Shown: one piece after another, positions 32,085 through 38,892 of the stretch
How the letters are laid out: the number at the start of each line of letters is the position of its first letter
Position numbering within the stretch: the first letter of the stretch is position 1
Assembly: GCF_044904665.1 (NCBI RefSeq)
Contig: NZ_JADIKM010000003.1
Span: 744,001 to 808,000, forward strand
From: Dyella_A ginsengisoli
GTDB taxonomy: Bacteria > Pseudomonadota > Gammaproteobacteria > Xanthomonadales > Rhodanobacteraceae
Length of the DNA stretch: 64,000 nucleotides
Reading direction: 5' to 3'
Position numbers and translations under genes: made by a program
Notes under the pieces: model-generated
Databases searched by the model: none
The model's input: the letters and a program-made list of their open reading frames with translations, nothing else
What the model was told of the DNA's origin: nothing

Positions 32085-32962
32085 TTAGCGTTCTTCTTGC
32101 GGGTTTGGATCGACTTGCGCTTTCTCATCCCATGCGGTCAGCAGGGCGTCTTCGATGGTGCGCAGGTCATCCAGTAGCGTGGTGAGGGTGTGGCGCTGCC
32201 AGTGCGGGTCGTTGGGTGCCTCCGCCTGCCAGCGCGGCAGGTACAGCTGCAGCGCGGCGATGCAGGCGGTGTAGTCCAGCCCGGTGGCGCCGGTGAGGCT
32301 GGTGCGCCACTGGCTGTCGCACAGGCGGTACGCCGTGAGCGCGGGTACGTTCTCCGGCAGCAGCGTGGGCTGTGGGCAGGCACCGCAGCCGCCGGCCTTC
32401 CGGCAGCTGCGGCAGTAATCCTGCAGGTCGGTATCCGGCCACTGGCTCTGCGCGTCCCATAGGCGCTGCTCATTGCCCTGCTCGTCCGTTACGCCTGGGC
32501 CCGCGCCGGCATGCCAGCGAGCCCAGGCAACGAGTTTTTTGCCGGCGCTCCCAGGCTGGCGTCGATCAGGCCGCCCAGCAGGGTCTGGCGCAGCAGGGCA
32601 TCGGCGAGAAACGCGCGCAGCATCGCTTCCGAGAACGGGATGTCCTTGCCGTTCTGGTCGGCAATGCTGTCCCAGCCGGTGATGCGCTGAAGCAACAGGG
32701 TGTCGTCCTCGACCACGCGCTTGTCCGTCAGCTCGGCACGCTGGGCCGCCAGCTCCGCCGTATCCGGCTGGCCCTCCGGCGGGTACAGCGCATGCAGCGC
32801 GCGGGTGTAGGCCTGCAGGCGGCTCTCGCGGTCGCGCAGCTCCCCGCGCGTAAGGATGGTGTACACCACACCAAAGCCCTGGGCCTGCGTGGTGCCGTCT
32901 TCCTGCACCTGGTCGATGGTGATCGGCCAGCGCACGCGGCCGTCAGTGGCAAAGCGGAACAT
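32085..32962 (-). CDS. Tail assembly chaperone fusion (gpGT-like), made by -1 frameshift
   Basis: The frame that ends at TAA 32085-32087 encodes about 149 residues with CRSCRKAGGCGACP, then QWRTSLTGATGLDY and an acidic end, like lambda T-type tail chaperones. It has no start codon of its own: in frame it reads back with no stop to a slippery A-AAA-AAC at 32540-32534, inside the upstream gene. A -1 slip there joins about 143 residues of the G-like protein to these 149, giving about 292 residues, close to lambda gpGT. The minor fusion helps load the tail tube protein on the tape measure. Confidence 0.85.
32489..32962 (-). CDS. Tail assembly chaperone (gpG-like), 0-frame product
   Basis: A 157-residue protein (RWPITIDQVQEDGTTQAQGF near the start, then helices such as DRESRLQAYTRALHAL). 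It lies between the major tail protein and the tape measure gene, as gpG does. The slippery heptamer lies 14 codons before its stop. It is needed for tail assembly but is absent from mature virions in lambda. Confidence 0.82.
   Translation of the reverse strand: MFRFATDGRVRWPITIDQVQEDGTTQAQGFGVVYTILTRGELRDRESRLQAYTRALHALYPPEGQPDTAELAAQRAELTDKRVVEDDTLLLQRITGWDSIADQNGKDIPFSEAMLRAFLADALLRQTLLGGLIDASLGAPAKNSLPGLAGMPARAQA
32534..32540 (-). promoter_or_regulatory. -1 ribosomal frameshift site A-AAA-AAC
   Basis: On the minus strand GCA AAA AAC reads through the 0 frame as Ala-Lys-Asn. The heptamer A AAA AAC fits the X-XXY-YYZ rule for -1 slippage, and the -1 frame continues open for 149 codons. Confidence 0.85.
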
Positions 32963-32971
32963 GGGGCGTCC

Positions 32972-33967
32972 TTATTCGATGGTGGCGATGGGCGTCTTGA
33001 GCGTGGCAGTGACGCCGATCTCGCCACTGGTGCGGTGGGCGGTGAACGGCGCGGTGAGGCGCAGGCCCTTGGGGCCGGGCACCGTGGGCGTGCTCACGCC
33101 AAACACCAGCGCGGGGATGTTGATCTGCAGCTGCTCGTTGCCGTCCGTGCCGGCACCGGTGCCGTTCTGCAGGGTGAGCAGCAGGCTGGTGTCGGTGTCG
33201 CTGAGCGCGGCTGCAAGCAGCGCGTCATCCTTGAGCAGGGCCTCCACGGTGCCACTCACCGCCAGCATGCCCTCGGGCAGATCGCCGCGGGCACCGTTGC
33301 CGCCGATGACGTAGGTGTCCTCGTCGAGGTTGTTGCTGAAAGTGAAATCCAGCTTGGTGGGGTCGAGCACCAGCGAGCCGGCGCCGAACACGAGCGCCGC
33401 CGTGAGCGTGCTGAAGGCCGCGTGGCCGGTGTCATTGGGGGTGGCGTCGATGGGCGTGCTGCTCTTGCTGTAGGCCGAGCCCGCGAGGGTGCTGGTGACC
33501 TGCAGAAAGCCGCTGGGCGACAGCGAGAACTGCGCCTGCGCCACGCGCACGCCGGAATAGCGCACGTAGCGGCTGGCGGCGGTGAAATCCGCGCCCATGT
33601 CCTCCTCCAGCGTCATGCCCGGCGGCAGCGCCGTGGCGCCGTCGAACGCCACACCGAACACGTGCGTGGTGACGCCGGTGGTCGTGGTGCTGCTGGGGGC
33701 GCCGAGGATGTGCTTCAGCCAGTACCCGATCGTCTGCGGCGCGGCATTGATCTGCACGGTGCCGGCCACGCTACGGTTGCCGGCGATGCTGCGCGACATG
33801 CCGCGGTAGCCGGAGATGGTCTCGTCCTGGTCGCGCGTCTGATCGGATTTCAGGTTGTTCTGCACGAACGGCAGAATCAGCGCCGTGGGCGTACCCGATG
33901 GCGTGCCGTAAGTGGCCTCGGTGAGGCCGATCAGGCGGACGTTTGCGCCGCGTACCTGCTTGCCCAT
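32972..33967 (-). CDS. Major tail tube protein
   Basis: A 331-residue protein located just before the chaperone pair. It starts KQVRGANVRLIGLTEATYGT and is rich in beta strands; the C-terminal third (about 235-331) may be an Ig-like decoration. It forms the rings of the tail tube. The size is a little above lambda gpV. ATG 33967. Confidence 0.85.
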   Translation of the reverse strand: MGKQVRGANVRLIGLTEATYGTPSGTPTALILPFVQNNLKSDQTRDQDETISGYRGMSRSIAGNRSVAGTVQINAAPQTIGYWLKHILGAPSSTTTTGVTTHVFGVAFDGATALPPGMTLEEDMGADFTAASRYVRYSGVRVAQAQFSLSPSGFLQVTSTLAGSAYSKSSTPIDATPNDTGHAAFSTLTAALVFGAGSLVLDPTKLDFTFSNNLDEDTYVIGGNGARGDLPEGMLAVSGTVEALLKDDALLAAALSDTDTSLLLTLQNGTGAGTDGNEQLQINIPALVFGVSTPTVPGPKGLRLTAPFTAHRTSGEIGVTATLKTPIATIE

Positions 33968-33968
33968 G

Positions 33969-34103
33969 TCAGTGCTCCTCGCTCAGGGTGTTGGGCGCCG
34001 GCGCGTTGTCAGCCCCCGGGGATTCAAGCTCGCATGCCGCCTCTTCGCGGCGAGCACGGGCCATTCTTGGATTGAAATCGCTCTCATCCATCAGCTTTCC
34101 CAT
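33969..34103 (-). CDS. Tiny protein in the head-tail module (44 residues)
   Basis: A charged 44-residue frame (MDESDFNPRMARARREEAAC) that ends one base before the tail tube gene start. It may be real because it fills the gap exactly between two genes, but it has no strong ribosome site. Confidence 0.45.
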   Translation of the reverse strand: MGKLMDESDFNPRMARARREEAACELESPGADNAPAPNTLSEEH

Positions 34104-34104
34104 G

Positions 34105-34383
34105 TCACTGCTCCTCGGTGGCTGGCGCATCCGCCACCGGCGGCGCAGCCGCGGCAGGCGGTTCAATGGCGTCGGCCGGGGTCGCGGCATTCACCTCGGC
34201 CTCGGCGCGGCTCTTGTCGCTGGGGTCGGCAAAGGCCAGACCCTTGGCGCGCACCAGGCGCAGCGCCTCGGCGGCGTCCACGTCGACGCTGGCGCCGCGC
34301 TTGATGTGGCCCACGGCGCGCACGCCGGGCAGAGCGTCGGCGGGGAACGTCACGGTGTACTTGCCGGTGTTGGTCTTGGCCAT
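34105..34383 (-). CDS. Small head-tail region protein (92 residues)
   Basis: A 92-residue protein with a structured first half (KYTVTFPADALPGVRAVGH, VDVDAAEALRLVRAKGLAF) and an Ala/Pro/Glu-rich tail. Similar small proteins occur between head completion and tail tube genes. Role unknown. Confidence 0.6.
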   Translation of the reverse strand: MAKTNTGKYTVTFPADALPGVRAVGHIKRGASVDVDAAEALRLVRAKGLAFADPSDKSRAEAEVNAATPADAIEPPAAAAPPVADAPATEEQ

Positions 34384-34387
34384 GGGG

Positions 34388-34873
34388 TCAGTCCTCGATG
34401 GTGATTTCGCAATGCACGCGTGCCACCCAGCACTGCAGCGGGTGGCGAACGCCTTGATCGGGCATCCACTCCTTGAGCCAGGCGGCATTGCAGCCACCGG
34501 GCTGGGGGTTGCGCAAAAACAGGCGGCCGAGTGCGCCTGGCAGCGCGGCGCGCTGGTCGGCGGCGGTCTCGCGGTTCTGCTCGTTCCACAGCAGGCAGAT
34601 GTCGAGCTCGTAGGAGAAGGCCTGCGAGCGGTGGCCGATCACCAGGCCGCTCTCGTCACCACTGGCCCAGCTGGAGGTGGCGCCGTCGCCCTGCTCCATC
34701 ACAAAGCACGGCAGCTGGTTGGCGCTGATCTGCTCCCACGGCGTGTTGGCGCGCAGTACGCGTGCCACCGGCTGACCGATGGCGGCAGCGATATCCGCGG
34801 CAAACGTGGCATCGCCCGTCAGCAGCGCGCGGATGGCCGTGGTGGTGGTGGCTACGTCCACAGCGGAATCCAC
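34388..34873 (-). CDS. Tail terminator-like protein (gpU place)
   Basis: A 161-residue protein (TAIRALLTGDATFAADIAAA near the start, and SYELDICLLWNE). It lies between a connector gene and the tail tube gene, the place of the tail terminator. The start is uncertain: GTG 34873 or GTG 34861. Confidence 0.6.
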   Translation of the reverse strand: MDSAVDVATTTTAIRALLTGDATFAADIAAAIGQPVARVLRANTPWEQISANQLPCFVMEQGDGATSSWASGDESGLVIGHRSQAFSYELDICLLWNEQNRETAADQRAALPGALGRLFLRNPQPGGCNAAWLKEWMPDQGVRHPLQCWVARVHCEITIED

Positions 34874-35286
34874 CCTTGTTCGAGGTCACGCTGGATCACC
34901 ATCAACGGCTGGTATTCCGCCGCGGCGTCGTCGATGAACGGGCGGCCATCCGCCTTGATGCGGGTGCGCGTTTTGCCCCGCCCTGCCCACTCGTTCACCA
35001 CGCCGCTGTGCACCGCACCGGCATAGCCGGCCAGGTTGAACACGTAGGCGGTGAACGGGTTGGCCGGCGTGGTGCGCTGGGCCTTCTGGTTGAGCAGCAG
35101 GCCGCCGGAGCGGCGCGGCACCGGGTAGCTCCAGGGCTCCGCATTCTTGGCGCCGGAGAGGTTGCGCCGGGCGATCGCATTCACGCCGTCCGCCGCCTTG
35201 CTAAGACTGGTGGACAGCGTGCTGTTGAGGCTGTCCACCATCACGCGGATGTTCTGCAGCAGCGCGCTGTTGGCGAGCGTGCTCAT
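34852..35286 (-). CDS. Head-tail connector protein (HK97 gp10-like)
   Basis: A 144-residue protein (NIRVMVDSLNSTLSTSLSKA; RRSGGLLLNQKAQRTTPANP; AGAVHSGVVNEW). Size, place and the helical start followed by a beta region fit gp10-type connector proteins. The stop overlaps the next gene by 22 bases. Confidence 0.6.
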   Translation of the reverse strand: MSTLANSALLQNIRVMVDSLNSTLSTSLSKAADGVNAIARRNLSGAKNAEPWSYPVPRRSGGLLLNQKAQRTTPANPFTAYVFNLAGYAGAVHSGVVNEWAGRGKTRTRIKADGRPFIDDAAAEYQPLMVIQRDLEQGWIPLWT

Positions 35287-35765
35287 GCGGCGCCCCCGGT
35301 AAGGCTGGGGTAGCGGCCGGTTTCCACCACGCCGCTGGCCAGGCCGCTGCCGTCGTAGAGATCGCTGTCATCCTGTCCGCTGGCGCGCATTCCCTCGCCC
35401 AGCCAATATCTGGCATCGTCCAGCGCTGCCGCGGCGCGTCGGCGCAGCTCGGTGAGTACCATGGCCTGATCTTTCGCCAGCGCGCTGGAGGCGTTCGATT
35501 CCACAAACGTGTAGCGGCGGCGGTACAGCTCAGCGGTGGCGTACCCCACTTCGGCCTGGCGGGCGCAGTCTTCGGCATAAGTGCCGCTGGCAAGCGCCGC
35601 ATACGTGGCCGCGCCCATCTTCTGCTCCACCCACAGGCCGGCCGACTTCAGCACCTTGGCCAGGTAGCCGGTGGTTACCGTGTCGAAATCCGCAGGCGAG
35701 CCGAACTGCGAGGCGTTGAAACCCTCGTCGATCAGATCCTGCACGCTGGCCTTGGGGTCGCTCAT
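35283..35765 (-). CDS. Head completion / adaptor protein
   Basis: A 160-residue, largely helical protein (VQDLIDEGFNASQFGSPADF; ALAKDQAMVLTELRRRAAAA) placed directly after the capsid gene, as adaptors of the head-tail joint are. The start ATG 35765 lies after the capsid terminator, so a local promoter or read-through is needed. Confidence 0.65.
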   Translation of the reverse strand: MSDPKASVQDLIDEGFNASQFGSPADFDTVTTGYLAKVLKSAGLWVEQKMGAATYAALASGTYAEDCARQAEVGYATAELYRRRYTFVESNASSALAKDQAMVLTELRRRAAAALDDARYWLGEGMRASGQDDSDLYDGSGLASGVVETGRYPSLTGGAA

Positions 35766-35782
35766 GCGATGGTGCTGTCTCG

Positions 35783-35818
35783 CCTAAAAAAGAAGCCGCG
35801 CGGCTGCAACCGCGCGGC
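35783..35818 (-). terminator. Rho-independent terminator after the capsid gene
   Basis: On the minus strand GCCGCGCGG, loop TTGCAG and CCGCGCGGC form a perfect 9-bp stem, followed by TTCTTTTTTAGG. It ends the transcript with the major capsid gene and would lower expression of the genes after it. Confidence 0.9.
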
Positions 35819-35839
35819 AGGGCACTGCCGCCCGGGGAG

Positions 35840-36919
35840 TTAGGTGAACAGGACGCGGGCCACCTGGTCGGCGTCGCCGATCACCGCGTTGGTCTGGAAC
35901 GTGCCCACGTAGTCATTGGCGCGCACGTAGACGTTGCGCTGGCTCTCGATCTGCAGGTTGAGCCAGTCCGCCCGCTTCAGCTTGCGACCCGGCAGCACCA
36001 GGTAGTAGCCGCCCACGTTGGCCGGGATATACGTGCTGGCCACCACGGTCTGCACGCGCACGTTGATCGGCTGCACGTTGGCGTTGTAGGCCACCAGCAG
36101 GCTGCCGGCGGTGGCGGTGAGCATCTTGGTGATGCGGCCCACGTCTTCCGGTGCGCACACGATGATGAAGCCCGCGTTCTGGCCGGCGCCGTAGCCCTTG
36201 TCGCGCACCTTGCGCAGGATGCCGGCGGCGGCCTTGTTCAGCGTCTTGGTGTCGTCGGTATCGAAGGCAACGTTGACGCCCGAACCCAGAGCGGTGAACA
36301 GGTCGTAATGCCACTGCGCCTTCTTGTCCCACGCCTTGGCGTTGAACTCGGACACCGTGTCGCTCACGGCCCACCACTTCTGGAAGCGCAGCCAGTCGTC
36401 GAGAATGCCCACTCCATCGGCGAAGGTCACGTACTTCACCGGCAGCACGTTCTCGGTGACGCCGCGGCGGATCTTCACCGCCTCGCCGGCCTTCTTCTGG
36501 GTGAAGGTAACGCCGTTGTTGGCGTCCAGCACCTCGAACGTATCGTTCATGCTGTTGCGCATGTCGACAAAGTCGAAGGCGGCGGTGTAGCCCATGTCGA
36601 TGTCGGGCATGTTGGTGTGGAAGAACGACACCACCCGGTTGCTGGCATCCACCAGGCCCGGGTTGTCGCCCGGCACCGCCCACTTCTGCTGCAGGTGCGC
36701 CTTGACGCGCTCCACGCTGGGCACCTGGAGCTGGCCATCGTTGCCGCCAATCACCTTGATGCCGTGGTCGAGCGTTTTCACCGCCGCGGCACCGCCAAGC
36801 TCCAGATACATGGACGGCAGGCTGAAGTCGGTATTGATGGCCTGGGCGAGCGCCTTGAGCTGCTCGGCCGGGTCGTTGATGGTGCCAAGCTTGGCGAAGT
36901 TGCTGTAAACGGTGCGCAT
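35840..36919 (-). CDS. Major capsid protein
   Basis: A 359-residue protein preceded by a strong AAGGAG ribosome site (ATG 36919) and followed by a strong terminator, as usual for the most abundant virion protein. The layout is of a HK97-fold capsid protein of the Gp34/E type: MRTVYSNFAKLGTINDPAEQ, VKIRRGVTENVL, WHYDLFTALGSG, and a C-terminal FQTNAVIGDADQVARVLFT. The decoration-like gene lies just upstream. Confidence 0.85.
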   Translation of the reverse strand: MRTVYSNFAKLGTINDPAEQLKALAQAINTDFSLPSMYLELGGAAAVKTLDHGIKVIGGNDGQLQVPSVERVKAHLQQKWAVPGDNPGLVDASNRVVSFFHTNMPDIDMGYTAAFDFVDMRNSMNDTFEVLDANNGVTFTQKKAGEAVKIRRGVTENVLPVKYVTFADGVGILDDWLRFQKWWAVSDTVSEFNAKAWDKKAQWHYDLFTALGSGVNVAFDTDDTKTLNKAAAGILRKVRDKGYGAGQNAGFIIVCAPEDVGRITKMLTATAGSLLVAYNANVQPINVRVQTVVASTYIPANVGGYYLVLPGRKLKRADWLNLQIESQRNVYVRANDYVGTFQTNAVIGDADQVARVLFT

Positions 36920-36932
36920 GATGCTTGGCTCC

Positions 36933-37280
36933 TTAAGCCGCGAAAGCGTTGAAGGCCACCAGGCCGGTGGTGGCATCGCCCACGATCGCCGCCTCCAGCG
37001 CGTAGCCGATCAGCGTGTTGCTGGTCGCCACGTTGGTCACCACCTTGTTGGTGTCGTCCCAGTACAGCTTGTCCAGCGCGGACCAGGCCACGGCCGCCTT
37101 GGGGGCGCCGTAGATTTCCGCCTCGTAGGCGTAGCCATTGATGGCCGCGGCGTCGGCGTAGTCCGTGGGGATCAGCAGCCGGGCGTTGATCAGCACCGGC
37201 GTGTGCGCGGTGGTAGCCGCACTGTGTGCGTACTGCAGCGTCTTGATCTGCGACGCCGGCGAGCGGATCTGCAGCGACAT
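36933..37280 (-). CDS. Capsid decoration/cement protein (DUF2190-like)
   Basis: A 115-residue protein with the DUF2190 pattern: start-to-middle beta strands, AWSALDKLYWDD, VVTNVATSNTLIGYALEAA and an end in GLVAFNAFAA. Such proteins stabilise the capsid. AAGGAG precedes the ATG. It lies between the protease/scaffold gene and the capsid gene. Confidence 0.75.
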   Translation of the reverse strand: MSLQIRSPASQIKTLQYAHSAATTAHTPVLINARLLIPTDYADAAAINGYAYEAEIYGAPKAAVAWSALDKLYWDDTNKVVTNVATSNTLIGYALEAAIVGDATTGLVAFNAFAA

Positions 37281-37312
37281 GGGGCTGTCTCCTTAAGCGA
37301 CGAAAGGGGCGA

Positions 37313-38389
37313 TCAGCCCGCGAGGGCCGGGTTGTTGAGGGGCGAGTCCGCCGGCACCTGGGTGGTGCCCGGACCCGGCGCGTTGGTGTTGGCGCCCTTC
37401 ACTGCGCCGGTGTTGCCGCCGGGCAGGCGCGCCTCGTAGTTCTTCTGCATCGCCTGCAGGCGGGCCACCGGGAAGTCGGCGAGGAACGCCTTGGCGTTCT
37501 TCACGTCGTCTTCGCTGTCGCCGGTGAGCTTGAGCTGGCGCTCGATCGTCACGATGTCGTCGATCAGCGCGCTCTTGAATGCCTTGGCGTCGGTGACATG
37601 CGCCTTGAGGGTGGCCGGGTCGTCGAGCAGCACGGCGTCATCGCCCAGGGCGGTCTTGATGGCGGCCAGCGTGGTGGCCGACTTCTCGCCGTTGGCGGCC
37701 TTGGACTGCAGCGCAGCGATTTCTTCGGGCGTCATGGTGGTGCTCTCCGGTTCGGGATCGGTGTCGAATGGGGCGGCCTTGATGGCGCGCGCACCCTGCT
37801 GGGCACCCAGCCACACCAGGGACATTTCCTCAGCGCTACCCGGGCCCATCCAGCGGCGCGCCGTGAGCTCGTTGCCCTGGGCGTCCTTGATGGCCACGCG
37901 GTCGCTGGCGTTGAAGCCAATGGACACATCGCCGGCAATGCCGGCGTCCTGCTTGATCAGCAGCGAGGCGTTGTCGGGTGTGCGGGCGAAATAGGCTTTC
38001 GCGGTGAGCACGGTCACCATGCTGCGATCGGGCGGCAGCTGCAGCTTGGGCTCGCCCAGCAGCGTGCGGGCATCCTCCAGCGACATGGTGGCGGTGGCGG
38101 TGCCGAACACCTTGCCCTCGGCCGGGCCACCGCTTCCGCGGTAGCTGGTGGGGTGAATGATGTGCACACCCTTGCGCGGCAGCGTGTTCTTGAAATCCTC
38201 GAGCAGTGCCTCGTCGAAGCACTCGTTGTCGCGGTCGATGCAGTTGTGCGCCAGCACGTACTCGCGCACCTGCAGCTCGTCGGCCGTGAACTCGCGCAGG
38301 GTCAGTGCGTTGATCTTCGCCAGCGTGGACTCGTCGACCGCCGTGGCGGCCTTGATGTGCAACGCAAGGCTTTTGACCTTGTGGCTCAC
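37313..38389 (-). CDS. Prohead protease / scaffold fusion candidate
   Basis: A 358-residue protein. The N-terminal two thirds (LTLREFTADELQVREYVLAH; HPTSYRGSGGPAEGKVFG; YFARTPDNASLL; DVSIGFNASD) look like a capsid maturation protease of the phage type. The last third is helical and charged (TPEEIAALQSKAANGEKSAT), like scaffold proteins. A Ser-His-type active site cannot be assigned with certainty. Starts at GTG 38389 with a GTGA overlap. Confidence 0.65.
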   Translation of the reverse strand: MSHKVKSLALHIKAATAVDESTLAKINALTLREFTADELQVREYVLAHNCIDRDNECFDEALLEDFKNTLPRKGVHIIHPTSYRGSGGPAEGKVFGTATATMSLEDARTLLGEPKLQLPPDRSMVTVLTAKAYFARTPDNASLLIKQDAGIAGDVSIGFNASDRVAIKDAQGNELTARRWMGPGSAEEMSLVWLGAQQGARAIKAAPFDTDPEPESTTMTPEEIAALQSKAANGEKSATTLAAIKTALGDDAVLLDDPATLKAHVTDAKAFKSALIDDIVTIERQLKLTGDSEDDVKNAKAFLADFPVARLQAMQKNYEARLPGGNTGAVKGANTNAPGPGTTQVPADSPLNNPALAG

Positions 38390-38793
38390 TTGGTACGTGC
38401 CGCCTTCACGGGCTTGGTCTTGGGCGCCTGGGCATCCTTCGCCGCAGCCGCGCCGGCCGGGTTGGCCAGGCGCCATGCGGCCTGATCGCCGGTGAGCGGG
38501 CCGTGGTATTCCGGGTGCTGCCAGTGGGCCTTGCCGAGCTTGCCGGCGGCTTGCGCCGCCGGCTCGCCCGCAGCATCCCCCACCGCAGGAGGATTCGGTT
38601 TGCCTTCGCCGCCGTCATCGTCCAGCGCCTGCAGCGCGGCATCGATCGCTGCGAGCAGCGTGGTGCGCCCAGCGCCGGAGGCCGTCTCGGCGGCCTGCAG
38701 CTCCACCAGCGATTCGCGGCTGAGCGCGGGCAACTGGCCGGTGATCTGCTCCACCATCTGGCCCTGCAGCTCAGCGATATTGACCTGTTCCAT
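38386..38793 (-). CDS. Head-region protein, unrecognised (135 residues)
   Basis: A 135-residue protein: an acidic helical start (EQVNIAELQGQMVEQITGQL), a middle rich in Ala, Gly and Asp, and a basic end. It lies between the portal fusion and the protease/scaffold gene, so it may be a scaffold helper. ATG 38793 is chosen at the start of the structured part. Confidence 0.6.
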   Translation of the reverse strand: MEQVNIAELQGQMVEQITGQLPALSRESLVELQAAETASGAGRTTLLAAIDAALQALDDDGGEGKPNPPAVGDAAGEPAAQAAGKLGKAHWQHPEYHGPLTGDQAAWRLANPAGAAAAKDAQAPKTKPVKAARTK

Positions 38794-38846
38794 GGGTGCA
38801 GCCTCTGCGCGACACGTGCGAAGTAGGCTGCAGTGGAAGGCCTCAA

Positions 38847-38878
38847 GGTGGCCCGCCGCCATGCCGGGGCGGGCCACC
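38847..38878. repeat. Prophage hairpin repeat, copy 2
   Basis: The best copy: GGTGGCCCGCC (38847-38857) pairs perfectly with GGCGGGCCACC (38868-38878), 11 bp, loop GCCATGCCGG. It lies in the gap between the portal gene stop and the next gene start. Confidence 0.7.
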
Positions 38879-38892
38879 GTTGGGGCCTGGCG

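Noticed and set aside
32138..32473. Independent small genes on the minus strand in this stretch
   Set aside because: Both open frames with ATG here give Arg/Ala/Pro-rich nonsense. The true coding frame is the third one, reached by the -1 frameshift.
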